Shown in pieces: positions 27,051 to 38,597 of a stretch of DNA of 64,000 nt; position 1 is the first letter of the stretch; each line of letters begins with the position of its first letter. Location: the NCBI GenBank assembly GCA_009103225.1, contig RHPI01000026.1, positions 305,210 through 369,209 of the forward strand, written 5' to 3'. This DNA is from Chlorokybus atmophyticus (Eukaryota; Streptophyta; Chlorokybophyceae; Chlorokybales; Chlorokybaceae). The position numbers and the translations under genes are program-made. Under the pieces are notes generated by a model that was not told where the DNA came from, did not search any database, and saw only the letters and a list, made by a program, of their open reading frames with translations.

Positions 27051-30000
27051 TCAATTGAGAACCTCCCCGTGCGGTTGCAGCGTGATGAGCGCCACGGCCT
27101 CCTCCAGCTACACATCAAGCAAGCATGCAAGTCAATACCATCACAAGGAAGCATGTCGCGGGTTGGTAGTTGTGTAGGATGGGTGTGCGGTGCTCATACG
27201 TGTAGCGCTGTCAAGTTGTGCGTTGGCGTGATGTGGATACGTGATGTGACTCTGTGTGTGTGTGTGTGTGGCGCACTCTCATGATAGCGGTGAAGAATGC
27301 GGGGTCGAGCGGCCGAGGCGGGATCAGCTTCGCGTAGCCGGCTTGGCCTTGTAGTTGGTACTTCTGTTTGCGGGTCACAAGCTAGATGTCAACATTGAAT
27401 GCAACGGGTGTATCCAGTGAGACACACAATCCCCCCTCCTCACCGTCTGTCTGCAGCGCGTCCCCGGCAGCGCGAACACCACCTCCCCCGCGTTCTCCGA
27501 GCTAACGGTCAGGTGGCCCGCCAGGGAGTAGGAGGGGCCGGGGGACGTCAGCTGAGGGGTGTCCTCAGCACCCTGTTAGGAGGTTAAAAGTGACTTGTGC
27601 CCTCGGGTACCACTCTGGTTGATGTACACAACTAAACAACGTCACTCATGTACATATCACCCCAGAACTCACTTCCATATTGAGATACACCGCTGTGGCC
27701 GTCCCGACCGCCTGCGCCAGCTGCTCCTCCGGCGACTTGGCCACCGCGCTCAGCGCAGTGAAGTGCTCATGCTGGTGCTGGTGCTGTTGTTGTTGTTGTT
27801 GTTGCTGTTGATGTTGTGGCGGGTGCATTGCGAACACGGGTGGCGCCAGCGCCGAGGCTGTTACCAATGACACAACGTACACACAGGTTGGATAAATGTG
27901 ATACGCGCAAGCACACTCGGACACGCGCACATGCACACGCACGTGCATAGATTGAGTGGGACCTGCCTATGGGCATGCCGAGAGCAGGCGGAGGGTAGAA
28001 GCTGCCCATGTTGTTGTTGTTGCTGTTGTTGTGCAGGAACTGCGCGGCTGCGAGGGCCGCAGACGCGTACAGCTCATTGTCATACACCTGCAAGAAGATT
28101 GATGTCAACACAACCACATTTACACACATACATAATTGTGACACCCACCAAGAACACATACACACACCTTGGCTGCCGAGTTGTCGTACACGCGGTACGA
28201 CTCGCTGCGGTGATCCCGATGCGGCACAGACTTCCCTCCGTTATCGTGGTTACTGCTGTCCTCATCATGGTTGTTGTTGGTCTGTCTCTTCTTGTTGTTG
28301 TGGTCTTTGTTGTCACTTGTGGTTGCGAGTGCCACGCAGCACCGAAACAGCCCGGCGACGATAGTCGAGAGGACGGAGAAGAGGGCGGAGAGGATGCCGT
28401 GCTTCCACAGGAGAAAGAGGACGAAGAGGCCTGGGAGGAAAGGAGGAAAGGAGGAGAGAGGGGTGATGTGGGGAGGTTGGGATGTTGGTGATGTGTTTCA
28501 TGAGACAGGGTGTGGATGAGACATTGATGTGGTTCATGTGCGCGCCCGCATGTTTGTGCGTGCGTATGTGCGTGAGTGTGCGTGCTGATTTTTTGTGTGT
28601 GTGCCGGTTTGTGCATGCATCCTCACCGATGCCGACGCCAAAGAGTGCGAAGACGGAGCCAAGTATGGAGTGCCAGCACCCGCGCTTGACGCTGCAACCC
28701 AGCTGTGCGCGCGCGTGCACAAAGTCAGCGTAAGTGATAAGCAATGCGGACGTCGTGGCGTACACGCGTGCACGTACACGTGCCATGCTGTGTTGCGCAG
28801 GTGCACGCGTACACATATCACACATACGCGCATGTGCCCACACGAACGCGCCAGCGTGCAAGCATGCAAGTGGACGCACTTGCACACGCAAACGCACACA
28901 CTCGTGCTTCCGCACATGCTCAGGCTCGCACGCACCCACACCCACACCCACACCCACACCCACATACCCACCTGCATGAACTTGCAGTCCGAGCACGTGC
29001 CCGTGCCATTACCATTGCTCCCTTTCCCCGTCCCCGGCGTCGGATCCACGGGGTTCTGAGACAAATAGCATTAGCATCTCACACCACCATACACACCAAT
29101 CACAACGCACACGCGGACAACAACTCACCGGCGTGTTGTACGAGTAGTCCGTGGCGTTGGTCTTGAACGTCACGGGGCTCGTGTCCGTCACCACGCCGCG
29201 CGAGTCGTACAGCACAACGATGCAAGACCTGGGGTGGGGATATTGTTGTTGTTGTTGTGGTTGTTGTGGTTGTGGTGGTGGTGGTGGCAGTGGCACTTTG
29301 GTACCTGTTTGTGCCTAGGTCGTCTTCGGTGTGGACGCTCCATGTGAGGTTGGCTCTCTGGCCCGCCGCTATGGACAGAGTTTTCCCCTGTGTGTGGGTG
29401 TGTGGATGTAAACATGCGTGTGCGTGTGTGCGTTGGTAAAGAGTGGGTGGGGCGACGACGGAAGGGACATATAGTTGAGTCGCAACTGGGGACTTGATGC
29501 ATGACGTTAGACTTTCCCCTTCTCAACTCTCGGGTCAGGTAGCAATATTCAGTGACTGGCTGCTATACACTACTGCTTACCATTCATGATGCTCACACGT
29601 ATCAGCAGGAGTGCTGCAACAATGGTAGTGATACCATACCATACCATCCTGACAACCATGACAACCCTGATTGTAGTAGTACTGATATTACTGGTACTAC
29701 TGCCACTGCTGCTGCCATCAATAAAAAGAAGATACTCCACACAGTACACACTGCCTGTGCTATACCAGCAGTACTGGCAGTGTACTGACAGTACAAGTAT
29801 CACACAAAACCATTCTTCCCAACCTATTACCCAGTAGTAGGTCCCAGCCAGCCCAGTAGTACACCCCAGCCCAGCAGCACACAACATCCCCCACATCCCC
29901 CACATCCCTCTCCCTCCCCTCCCTCACCTGCACCGGCGCTATCCCCACGGAGCAGTTGACCACAGAGACGGTGTAGTCCGCATCCAAAGTTCCGGAGTTC

Positions 30001-33000
30001 TGGCATTCGGCGGTGAGTGAACCGTCGCGCGACAGCGAGGAGAAGGTCGGGGCGGACACCGACAGGATCTTGCCGGGGGACCTGTGTGGGTACGTGTGCG
30101 TGAGTAACTATACACACTGGGTGGGTGAGAGTGAGTCGTAACTATACACACTGGGTGGGTGAGAGTGAGTCGAGTCTCTCTCTTGCCTGTTGATGACGAA
30201 GCGGATGTCGTCTGCGTTGAGCTCGAGTGTGAGGACGGACGTCAGGGTCTGGTCTACGTACAGACCCAACCACCTGCACGACGGCAGCAACACCACCAGC
30301 GAAATCAACGACAACATTACCGACATCGTCACCAAGAGAGAGAGAGAGGAAGAGTTGTTGTGTCGTACCTGTCTCCTGTGGCGCGTACGTTGGTGAATAG
30401 CTGCGTGGAGTTGTCGAGGAGGTAGATGGGCTGCTGACCCGCGGTGCGCTTTGCCATGTCAGCCTGAGGGTGACAGTGTGGGTGTGGGTGTGGGGCGGTG
30501 GGTGCTTGTGTGCAAGCGTGTGCATGTGCGTAAACTGCGTGTGCGCGTGTACTCGTGTGAATGCTTATCTGTGGGTTTGGGTTTGGGTGTGGGTGTGGGT
30601 GGATATGCTTTTGGGTGTGTGTGCTTGTGTGCGAGCGTGTGCATGCACGTAAACTGCATGTGCGTGTGAACTTGTGTGAATATGCCTATCTGTGTGTGCA
30701 CGTGTATATGAGGACGCGCACTTGAACGTGTGCTTGTGCGTGTTTGCCTACATGTGTCTGTGTGCACCTGTGTTTCAAGTGTGCCTATGTGTGCGATTGC
30801 GTGTGATCGCGCACGCGCGCGTGGGTCTGTGGTTGCGTGCGCGTGTGTGTGCATGTGTCGTTCTCTGTCACCGTGTCCACGTTACACTTCTTTTCTTCTC
30901 ATCATCAAGCTTACAGTGACAAGGTCGACAATCTGGTTATTGAGGCAGCTACCCACCGGGAGCGCGCACTTGCCGTTCTGCTGCCTGCATGACACGCGAC
31001 CGGTCGTGTTGATGCTACACATGTTGTGTTGATGAAAATGTGAGTGTGTTGTTCCGCACTTACTGGTAGGCTGGGAAGGAGGTGCCGATGAGGTTGCACT
31101 GCGAACCGTCCATCGAGAACTGCGTCTTGTCCACCACAAGCCACTGATCTCTCCTCGCATTCTGTGTGGGGGAACACACACACACGAAAGAGAGAGAGAC
31201 ACCAAGTCACCACATCTGTGGCAGTCATCTCACCTAAAAGAGCTTTCAAACATGCACGCATACCCAAGTTGTGAGGTGGGGTATGAGCAGGAGCTGCGAC
31301 GTCATCACCCTCAACGACTACACACGATACAACACACAATTGGTTAACAACAACTACCCACAACGACACAACGACACATCCACAACAACACAGTCGAGCC
31401 CCCAACCGTGTACGGCGCGAAGTCTCCCTGCAGCTTCGCGAGCAGCGTGCGGTTGGAGTCGACCGCGACGGGCGTGGAGGGACTCAACACCAGAGACTCC
31501 TGTGTCACATGTTGGGATGTGGGGATGTGGGGGTGTTGGAATGTTGGGAGCAAGGGAAGTGTTGCGTGTGTACCGATGTCTGGTAGGGTGTGGTTTGTTT
31601 CTGGATGGTAACGACTAGGTTGAACTCCAGCGAAGCCTCACCGATGGAGTAGGCAGAGTACCTGGTGTGTTGGATCAGAATCAGTGAGTCAGTGAGTAAG
31701 TGAGAGTGGTGCGCACACACGCACGCATATAGTGTGTATTCGTGCATGTGCGCGTGCGCGCGCGAGTTTGTGCGCGCATATCTGCGAGTGTGTGCGTGTG
31801 CTTCATCACCAACAGCACCTCCTCCCACCCCCCTCTCACCACAAGCCATTGAATCTCAGGCAATGGTAGCTCTCGCTCGTCCCTCCAAACAACCCCCCGC
31901 TAAACCAATTACAATCCAGATTCCCCCGCGTCCGGGTGTCGGGACCGTTGCCGAACGTGGAGTCCCAGGTGTTGTCGAAACCGCAGCCGCAGCAGAAGCC
32001 CTGGGACTGGGGGATAGAGACGCCCGAGGAGTCCTTGAACCTGAGAGGGGGGGGGGNNNNNNNNNNNNNNNNNNNNNNNNNNNNNNNNNNNNNNNNNNNN
32101 NNNNNNNNNNNNNNNNNNNNNNNNNNNNNNNNNNNNNNNNNNNNNNNNNNNNNNNNNNNNNNNNNNNNNNNNNNNNNNNNNNNNNNNNNNNNNNNNNNNN
32201 NNNNNNNNNNNNNNNNNNNNNNNNNNNNNGGGTGGGTGGGTGGGTGGGAGTGTATCTGTATCTGTATCTGTATCCGTATGTGTGTATCTGTGTATCCGTA
32301 TCTGTAGTGTATCTGTATCGGGATGTGTGTATCTGTATCGGGATGTGCTCTTGTGTATTTGCGGGCCTGTGTATTTGTGTATGCGCGTGTGCGCGTGTGA
32401 GTGCGGTAGTGTGTGCGTATCTGTATGTGTGCGTGTGCGTGTGCGTGTATGTGTCTATGTTACCATCCGCAGGTTGGGCTCGTGTCGAAGTCGCCTGCAC
32501 TGCAGCTGCTGCTGTAGTTCCACAGCTCGTAGGGAGCGTAGTTGAAGTCCTGATGTCAAGGATGAGAGCATGTGAGTGAGTGAGTCTCTCACTCTCGCGC
32601 TTTGCATCACACGCGCACACACCCACCTTGATGTAGTAGATGGGGTACGTGTTATACACTGGCGTCTTGACAACCGATATGGCGTATGGCACTGTCATGG
32701 ACTTGACTACGCCGTCCACGTCGGCAGCTTGCGTCACGTACGCCTGCACGCTCGTCGTCGCCAACGTCTGCAATGAGGGAGGGGGGACAAGGTTGCTGAG
32801 GAACACTCTCACACGCGGGTGTATGCAAACTCACACGTAAGCATGTGTGCACGTGTGCACATGTGCGCGTTTATACATGTGTACCTACACACGGATCCGT
32901 GCGCACCACACGTGCACGCGCACACTTCTGCCACGCACGCACAAAACAAGATATGTGCGTGCGCGCGGGGAAACAAGCGCGCGTGTGCATGTGCGCGTGT

Positions 33001-33303
33001 GTGTTTACTGCGCGTGCGTGCGTGAGTGTGTGTGTGTGTGTCGCACACGCACAAGCATCCCACCCCCACCCATCTACCCTCACTCACGTGTCCGCTCGTG
33101 ACGCTCATGGTGACGACCATCTTCTTGCTGCAGCTTATGGTCTCGTTCGCATTGATCCCAACGGTGCCGTCGTTGACGCAAGTGTTGATAGCACTCGAGG
33201 CCAGGATCGTGGAGTCACCGGCCACCGACACAACAAGAAGCAACAAGAAGAGTGGGATAGACAGTGTGCTGATGGGAGGTCTTCCAGGAGAAGGATGAGA
33301 CAT
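27051..33303 (-). CDS. HAP2: HAP2/GCS1 gamete membrane fusogen
   Basis: HAP2 is the class II-fold protein that merges gamete membranes. Exons (minus): 33303-33088, 32767-32627, 32549-32464, 32040-31840, 31661-31574, 31499-31407, 31161-31064, 30984-30915, 30463-30369, 30273-30187, 30081-29928, 29387-29305, 29228-29129, 29055-28972, 28702-28627, 28430-28168, 28087-27967, 27857-27673, 27572-27444, 27363-27277, 27107-27051; about 837 residues. Signal peptide (1-28), then family landmarks INTCVNDGT, YYIK, QGFCCGCGF (Cys164-167), YHCLRFNGLW, SLGF-like SIGEASLEF, LLAKLQGDFAPY, SCLNNQIVD, ELNADDIRFVINRSPGKI, CQNSGTLDADY, membrane segment about 541-587, a Cys pair at about 588-589, then a long Asn/Asp-rich and poly-Gln/His tail. 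Intron 10 is GC-AG. The junction after 27967 is the weakest (see findings). Confidence 0.93.
28500..28970. repeat. TG/CG-rich alternating tracts in HAP2 introns 14 and 15
   Basis: Degenerate TG/TGCG tracts at about 28535-28620 and 28745-28970, the latter ending in tandem cccaca units (28933-28966). They surround the small exon 28627-28702. No coding signal. Confidence 0.75.
30470..30870. repeat. TG-rich alternating tract in HAP2 intron 8
   Basis: About 400 bp of (TG)n, TGTGGG and TGCG units, with several partial internal repeats (for example gtgtgcttgtgtgc.agcgtgtgcatg occurring twice, near 30505 and 30617). Confidence 0.8.
32057..32229. other. Assembly gap (173 N) in HAP2 intron 3
   Basis: The gap is flanked by G-runs on the plus strand (ten or more G at 32047-32056; gggtgggtggg after 32229). 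Both flanking exons are complete and join in phase, so the gap appears to lie wholly in the intron. The homopolymer probably caused the break. Confidence 0.95.
32815..33060. repeat. CA/CG-rich alternating tract in HAP2 intron 1
   Basis: Alternating tgtgcacgtgtgcacatgtgcgcg-like sequence fills intron 1 between exons ending 33088 and starting 32767. It can form Z-DNA or small hairpins. Confidence 0.75.
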
Positions 33304-33941
33304 GGTGGGGGGGAAGGAATGGGGATGGTGTGTATGTGGGTATGTTGGTGTTTGAGTGTGTGGCACTTGTGTCAACTTGACAGTGTTGAGGGTCTGTATG
33401 TGTGCATGGGTGGGTGGGAGGGTGGGTGGGTGTCTCTCAGTCAAAGGGTTGGGCTACGGTCCTGGGCTCGGACTAAGTTAATCAGTAGGGGTGTTGACTG
33501 AGACCTTATCCTGGGGTGGGATTCTCACTCTCAAGGGTTGACACAGACGATACAGTACCAATCATGTTGTGTGTGTGTGCGTGCATGTCAAGTGGTACTG
33601 ATGGTACTAACCCCTGCTGATACACTATTAGATCCAACTCAGTGCCAGTCACTGCTGCTCGCTGTTGCTTCTACAGGCAGTGTGGATAGGCCCTAAGCTT
33701 CATGTGGCACAGCAAGGTGGGATTGACTTAGTGACACAACAACGAAGTCCAATCCAACATTAAGTGCCAATGCAGCGCCTGTTCGTATCTCTGCTCGCAC
33801 CTGCGCCGACAATCGACGTCAATGTTAACGCCGACGTGAGGTACATGTAGTTTAGTAACGTCGGCGTTGTGGCGGAGAAAATCAGGGGTTTTGTGGCGAC
33901 GGCGACGGTGGTGGTGCCGGTGTCGGTGGGGTCAGCGTGGC
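33304..33941. promoter_or_regulatory. Shared upstream region of HAP2 (-) and RPB12 (+)
   Basis: 638 bp between start codons. G/T-rich near HAP2 (33304-33430). No other coding signal. A constitutive polymerase subunit and a gamete gene would share this interval. Confidence 0.4.
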
Positions 33942-34285
33942 ATGGATCCTGGTACAAGCGTGCCTGTGCGACCCGTGACGTACCTGTGTGGCGGTACGAC
34001 CCATTTGTCTCCTCTCATGTTGTTGGGTTTCTGTTGGCTGGTATTGCGGCAGTGTGACGCTGTGTGTTGTGGCATGGGCAGACTGCGGCGCTGATAACCA
34101 GCTCAGGCCCGGGGACGTCATTCAGTGCCGTGAGTGTGGCTACCGCATTCTCTACAAGAAGCGCACCAAGCGAGGTATGTTTGACACAGGATGCCAGTCT
34201 CTCCTGCAAGTCTCAACGGCTTGCATGCTTTCTGAGGCTGCCGTTTTCCTCCCCTTTTGCAGTTGTGCAGTATGAAGCTCGCTGA
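33942..34285 (+). CDS. RPB12: DNA-directed RNA polymerases I, II and III subunit RPABC4
   Basis: A small zinc-ribbon subunit shared by all three nuclear RNA polymerases. Exons 33942-33993, 34082-34174 and 34263-34285 join in phase to 55 residues. The four zinc ligands are in YLCGDCGADNQ and [19 protein letters not shown], and the end VVQYEAR matches the conserved C-terminus. The first donor was set so that CxxC is intact (CGDC). A TGTAA at 34334-34338, 49 bp after the stop, may be the poly(A) signal. Confidence 0.96.
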
Positions 34286-34584
34286 GCGCTAAGCAAGCGT
34301 GAACACCAGCTTCAGAGGGCAACAGCACCTTCATGTAAGACCTGACATATCCATGGCATGCGTGGTTCAGTTTGAAGACTCAATGCATGACTACCATGAA
34401 GGGACAGCAATTACAAACATGCCGCCTGTTCATATGCAACTGTTACGTGTTAGTGTGATGACTAGAGTCGTTTGCGCTTGAACCTGCAGCTTGATTGTGT
34501 TGCATGAATCTTTTGCTTACTCTGCTTCTACACAGCCAGCACGCATTACCATGTATGTTTCTGCATGTTGCTTGATCCTTTGCA

Positions 34585-36332
34585 TTGTTTATAACTTTGT
34601 TGCACATGAACTTCGTTGCTCATTGCAGATTGCCTGTATGTGGCGACATCAGGCCTGACTTGCCTATGTGCAGTGTCTCTGCCCACAACGCGTTTGACAT
34701 GGGCCACTACAGCAGCAAGGCGGTAACCTTCCCTCCCTGCAGGGCACAACAACAAGACCACCTCGTCCTCACCGACGAGGCTGCGGCCATAGCCGATCTT
34801 GTCCTCACCGACGACGACCTGCTCCTCTGCATCCTGCGCTTCCTGCCATCCCTTCAAGACTTGTGCGTCGTTGCGCGCGTGTCGCGCAGATGGAACGCGC
34901 TGTCCCAAGACAGCGTCGCGTGGCACGAGCACTTCAAGCGAGTTCACCCGCAACTCGGGAAGCAGTTGCAGCCGCGGGGGCCGGTGGACTGGAAGCGTGT
35001 GTGCAAGGCAGTAGGTGAGTGTTGATGGGCACTATACCGTTGGTACAGAACCTTGCATTCGTTTGCTGCTTGCTTATTCTTTACCGACTAGATTGCCTTC
35101 GATGCGATAGGCTAGGGCTTGACTTGGTTGACGTATACTCACCAAATCTATGTGTGCGCATTCTGTCTTCAGACGCCCTGTGGTCGAATAAGTATGTGGA
35201 GAGTCTTGCCATTGCTGGCATCGCGTCTTCTTCGCACGAGTATGACCAAACCATTGAGCACACCTGCCGGGGCGACTCCTACGGGTTTTGGTAGGTGGTG
35301 TTGTATGTTGCGTGCTGCATGTTGTAGTGCAATAGATGGTTACCTCTTCCGTTGCACTGTCAACTTGTGCTTTTGCGTGACTATTTTTGTTGGTCGATGC
35401 AGGAGCAGCGCACCATGCTTGGACAAAAATGGTAGCGAGTGGCTTAAGTACCAGCTGTTGGACGGGCCAGCAATCATAAAGTCGGTGTCGTTGATGCCAT
35501 TCGCCTCTAGGCGGTATGCACATGAAGAGTTGCACGGACGCATGCACCCGCACTCCCACACACATCTATGCGCATGCGCATGCACAGCACAGGCTGGGTT
35601 TGCTTGCTTTGTCATTCATCACACACTGCGTTTTGCATGCAGGTGCTATGCCCCCAGGGCGCTGAAGGTGTTTGCTGGCATGTCTTCAGATGATCAATGC
35701 CTCTATCCTGGCTCTCAGGAGTATTCGCCAGTCCGGAACAGGCCTTGTGAGTAGCTATTTCATGCATCACTTGCAGCTGTCTGTACGTGATGATGGCCAT
35801 CACACACTGGCACTTCACACATGGTTTGCTTTATCCATGTGCGGCAATTGGGAATGTCACGAGTGCCATCGCAACTGCCTTCTGTTTGAGCTTGTCCATG
35901 CTCGCTTCTTGCTTGTTATGCACTTGAGCAAGCATCAAGCATCGTCAGCTCGAGGTTGACCGACCAGTTGTTAACAGACATGGAAGAGCACCCTTTGCCC
36001 GATTTGGTGCTCGGTGAGTACGTCAAGCTCGACATGTACGGCTATCACGCAGCCCACTTTGTTTCCGGCAGAGAGCAGGACTACTACCAGTGCTTGATGC
36101 GCGTGCTGGTGGTTGGCCACCCGTGCGGTGAGTAGCACACAAAGCTGTTTCTCTTATATCACTGGTGTCAGGTTAGACTAGACAAGCCTTCGCATGCTTA
36201 TGTTGTTGCAATTGCGCAATGCATATGAACACATATGATTACATACCTGATGCCTGCCTTGGTTGCGCAGATACGCTGAAGGACCAGTATTTGCGCCAAG
36301 TTGTTGCATCGTGCACTTGCAAAGCAAGTTGA
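34585..36332 (+). CDS. F-box protein with ligand-binding-like C-terminal domain (At4g00755-like)
   Basis: Probably a substrate receptor of an SCF ubiquitin ligase. Exons: 34585-35014, 35173-35290, 35403-35513, 35643-35746, 35978-36127, 36271-36332; 324 residues in this model. The F-box is LTDDDLLLCILRFLPSLQDL followed by VSRRWNALSQDSVAWHEHF. Later exons give SLAIAGIASSS, WSSAP...SEWLKYQLLDGPAIIKSVSLMPF and GEYVKLDMYGYHAA...CLMRVLVVGHPC, an arrangement I recall from plant F-box proteins of the At4g00755 type, which resemble discoidin-like beta sandwiches. The start is uncertain: the codon at 34585 is ATG, but a splice acceptor (ttgcag, ending 34628) suggests an upstream exon; 34666 and 34699 are other ATGs. 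Confidence 0.82.
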
Positions 36333-36748
36333 CTCGCAGCTGAGGCGCACTATGCACCTGTTCTCGCCAATGACAGTGTCTTGGCAACAGATTTCTCAAC
36401 ATGTTCTGCGGCGGCGGCAACACACGCAGCTGGTTTGTCATTGGTTCCTCATGCGTGCCGAGCATTATCCTTTTATGTTGGGGGGGTCATTGGCTTTGAG
36501 TAATTGGGGGGGGGTTTCCATACCATGACATGGCAGTAGTTGACGTTTGTAGTTCCCAACTTACTTGATTATGTACAGCGGTGTTTCAGTAGTTTGGTTG
36601 TTGCTCCTTCCCCTACAGTAGCAGCGGATTGCAGTGTCCGTTGTGGGGCGGATGCAGTCGTTTGCGGTTTTTGCTTATATTCTGTTTGTGGAAGACATGC
36701 ATTGTGTTGTTGTTGCTACACATGCAGCACGACCGCTGCACACGATGG

Positions 36749-38597
36749 TCATGTTCTGCCTGCTGACGGCTGTCGTGCTGGAGAGCACTGTGGTGACGGC
36801 CTGACTGACAGCTGACACACTGAGTGCAGCACCAGCGGCAGAATGGCGCAGTTGGCGGCCTCCAGAGCGGCCAACCGGCGCTTCTCCTTCTGCAGCCTCA
36901 TCAACCTGCTCAGTAAACCCCACCTTGAGCCAGCCAAAACGCATGCCATTGTGTAGTGTGCTCCAGTTTGCACGCGGGCGACATACCTCAGCCTTTGGCA
37001 AGGCTCAATACTTCCCGTGCTTCAGCTTGTATCCTCTTTGGCTTGGAGACCTTGCCTTTGCCATCTCTGCTTGCAAGGGCTTTTGGTCCATTACGACCCA
37101 GGGAGCTTTATCCACAACAATGCCACTGGCAGTTGCAGAGGTCGGCAAGGACTCTACCGGCCTTTCCCTGACAATCTGTGCCTTTTTCACTGCTGGCTTG
37201 ATCGGTGGTCGTGGTGCTTCCACCATAGGCTCCTCCTACTTGGGTGGTGGTGCAGGCTTCGTTGTTGTTTTCTCTACCTGCCATTGAGGAGTGCATGCAT
37301 ACACTCCCTTTTCTCGGCGCACAGAGCCTCGGCGTGCTGCTTGGCCTCAGCCATAGCCGTTACGGTGCGGATCTCATATGCCTAGTGTCCCGATGTTCTT
37401 TCCTGCCAGGAGGCGGCGAGTGATGAACAAGCAGATATGTTAGGTTTAACATCACACTCCCGGAGCGTTGCGCAGTTTCAAAGTAAACATTGCTAACAAT
37501 TGCTGTCCAGTGGCTAATCGATATGCTCACCTAACTGTATGTGGTCTGCTTCGCAACCCGGTGCTCCTTGAGCTCATCATGTTGCCCTCGATGTGGCGTA
37601 CCATTCCTGATACACTCAATCTGGGCATCAAAGGCAGCTGCTTTCTCACCAACGCTTGTCCAGGACCTGTGATTGAATGGCACCGAGGTTGATGGAATAG
37701 CCAACGGGTGTGCCAAGCCGCTGTAGAACCAGAGCTGAACATCGAACCGGACAACCCTGTTTAGCTCCTGATGAACAGCATGCTGACTGCGCAAAGATGT
37801 AGACCAGACGAAAATGTCTAGTATCGCTTCGCACAGCAAATCGATTAGCTACTAGCTAGACTGCAGACAATTCATTGTGGAGTAATATCATTGCAGCAAT
37901 TTGCTGTAGCGTTTTGTTACCTTGCTAGAGCTACAAATGGAGCTTGTCATGCTCTGCCTGTGTGCCAGACAACAAATCTTCTGACTGTCCAGCTGGCGCG
38001 CCATCTTCCTGCCTCCTGCAGCTGCTTACATTGCCTGGTGGATCAGATTCATCTTCTCCGCAAGAGCAATGCTTTTGTATTCTATGCAGGACTCGTCCTC
38101 TTGCAATGCTGCAGTCGGCGCAAGGATGCATGCAATGCTATGTGTCATTGGCAGGCAGTAACTACTGTAAAGATTGCTTGGGTCCTGCAACGAGTCACCT
38201 ACCGAGGCATTCAAATCTGCCAAGCTGTAGCACAGCAGCTCCAAAGACTTGGTGCGCACTTTTTTGGTCTTTTCAGCGCCGCGTTATAGTAAAGCCCGAG
38301 CAAATGCCATTGTGTGTGTCACAAAATGTTACCAACATGCTCCTTAGCCATGGCCCCTAGCTAGTAACTGTGTCTGGAGGTGGGAGCGGAAGGGTGGAGG
38401 TTTTGTACTTGCTTGCTTGTTTGTACGTTGCCTTGTGGTGCTCTGCTTGCTGTTGCTGCTCAAAACTCGCACATACATAACTACTGCAATCGACAAGCAA
38501 AGGCGACCTGCAGGAACGCAATGGTTGCCTGTTTGGCTTTAATCTCTGCTCGAGCCTTCTTCAGCCTTCCCTGCGCAGTCATGACGTTGCTGATCAC
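36749..38597 (-). CDS. Coiled-coil protein locus, model incomplete, perhaps decaying
   Basis: Several minus-strand blocks look like exons: 38597-38508 (GRLKKARAEIKAKQATIAFLQ, bounded by AG and GT), 38268-38203 (RTKSLELLCYSLADLNAS), about 38125-38020 (ALQEDESCIEYKSIALAEKM, donor GTAAGC), about 37785-37725 (HQELNRVVRFDVQLWFY), 37670-37600 (EKAAAFDAQIECIRNG), 37380-37310 (YEIRTVTAMAEAKQHAEAL), 37226-37005 (Pro/Lys-rich) and about 36890-36749 (LMRLQKEKRRLAALEAAN). Heptad-like composition is clear. I could not join all exons in phase: one frame carries TAG at about 37241 before EEPMVEAPRPP, and TAA lies just before the second exon. I do not recognise the family. Part of it has an inverted relative at 41321-41563. 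Confidence 0.4.

Noticed and set aside
28933-28966. Tandem cccaca units as an internal telomere
   Set aside because: Does not match the plant-type (TTTAGGG) or algal (TTTTAGGG) telomere unit; it is one of many intronic TG/CA tracts.
31734-32812. Long frames on both strands spanning the N gap
   Set aside because: They run through unknown bases and conflict with the phase-consistent HAP2 exons.
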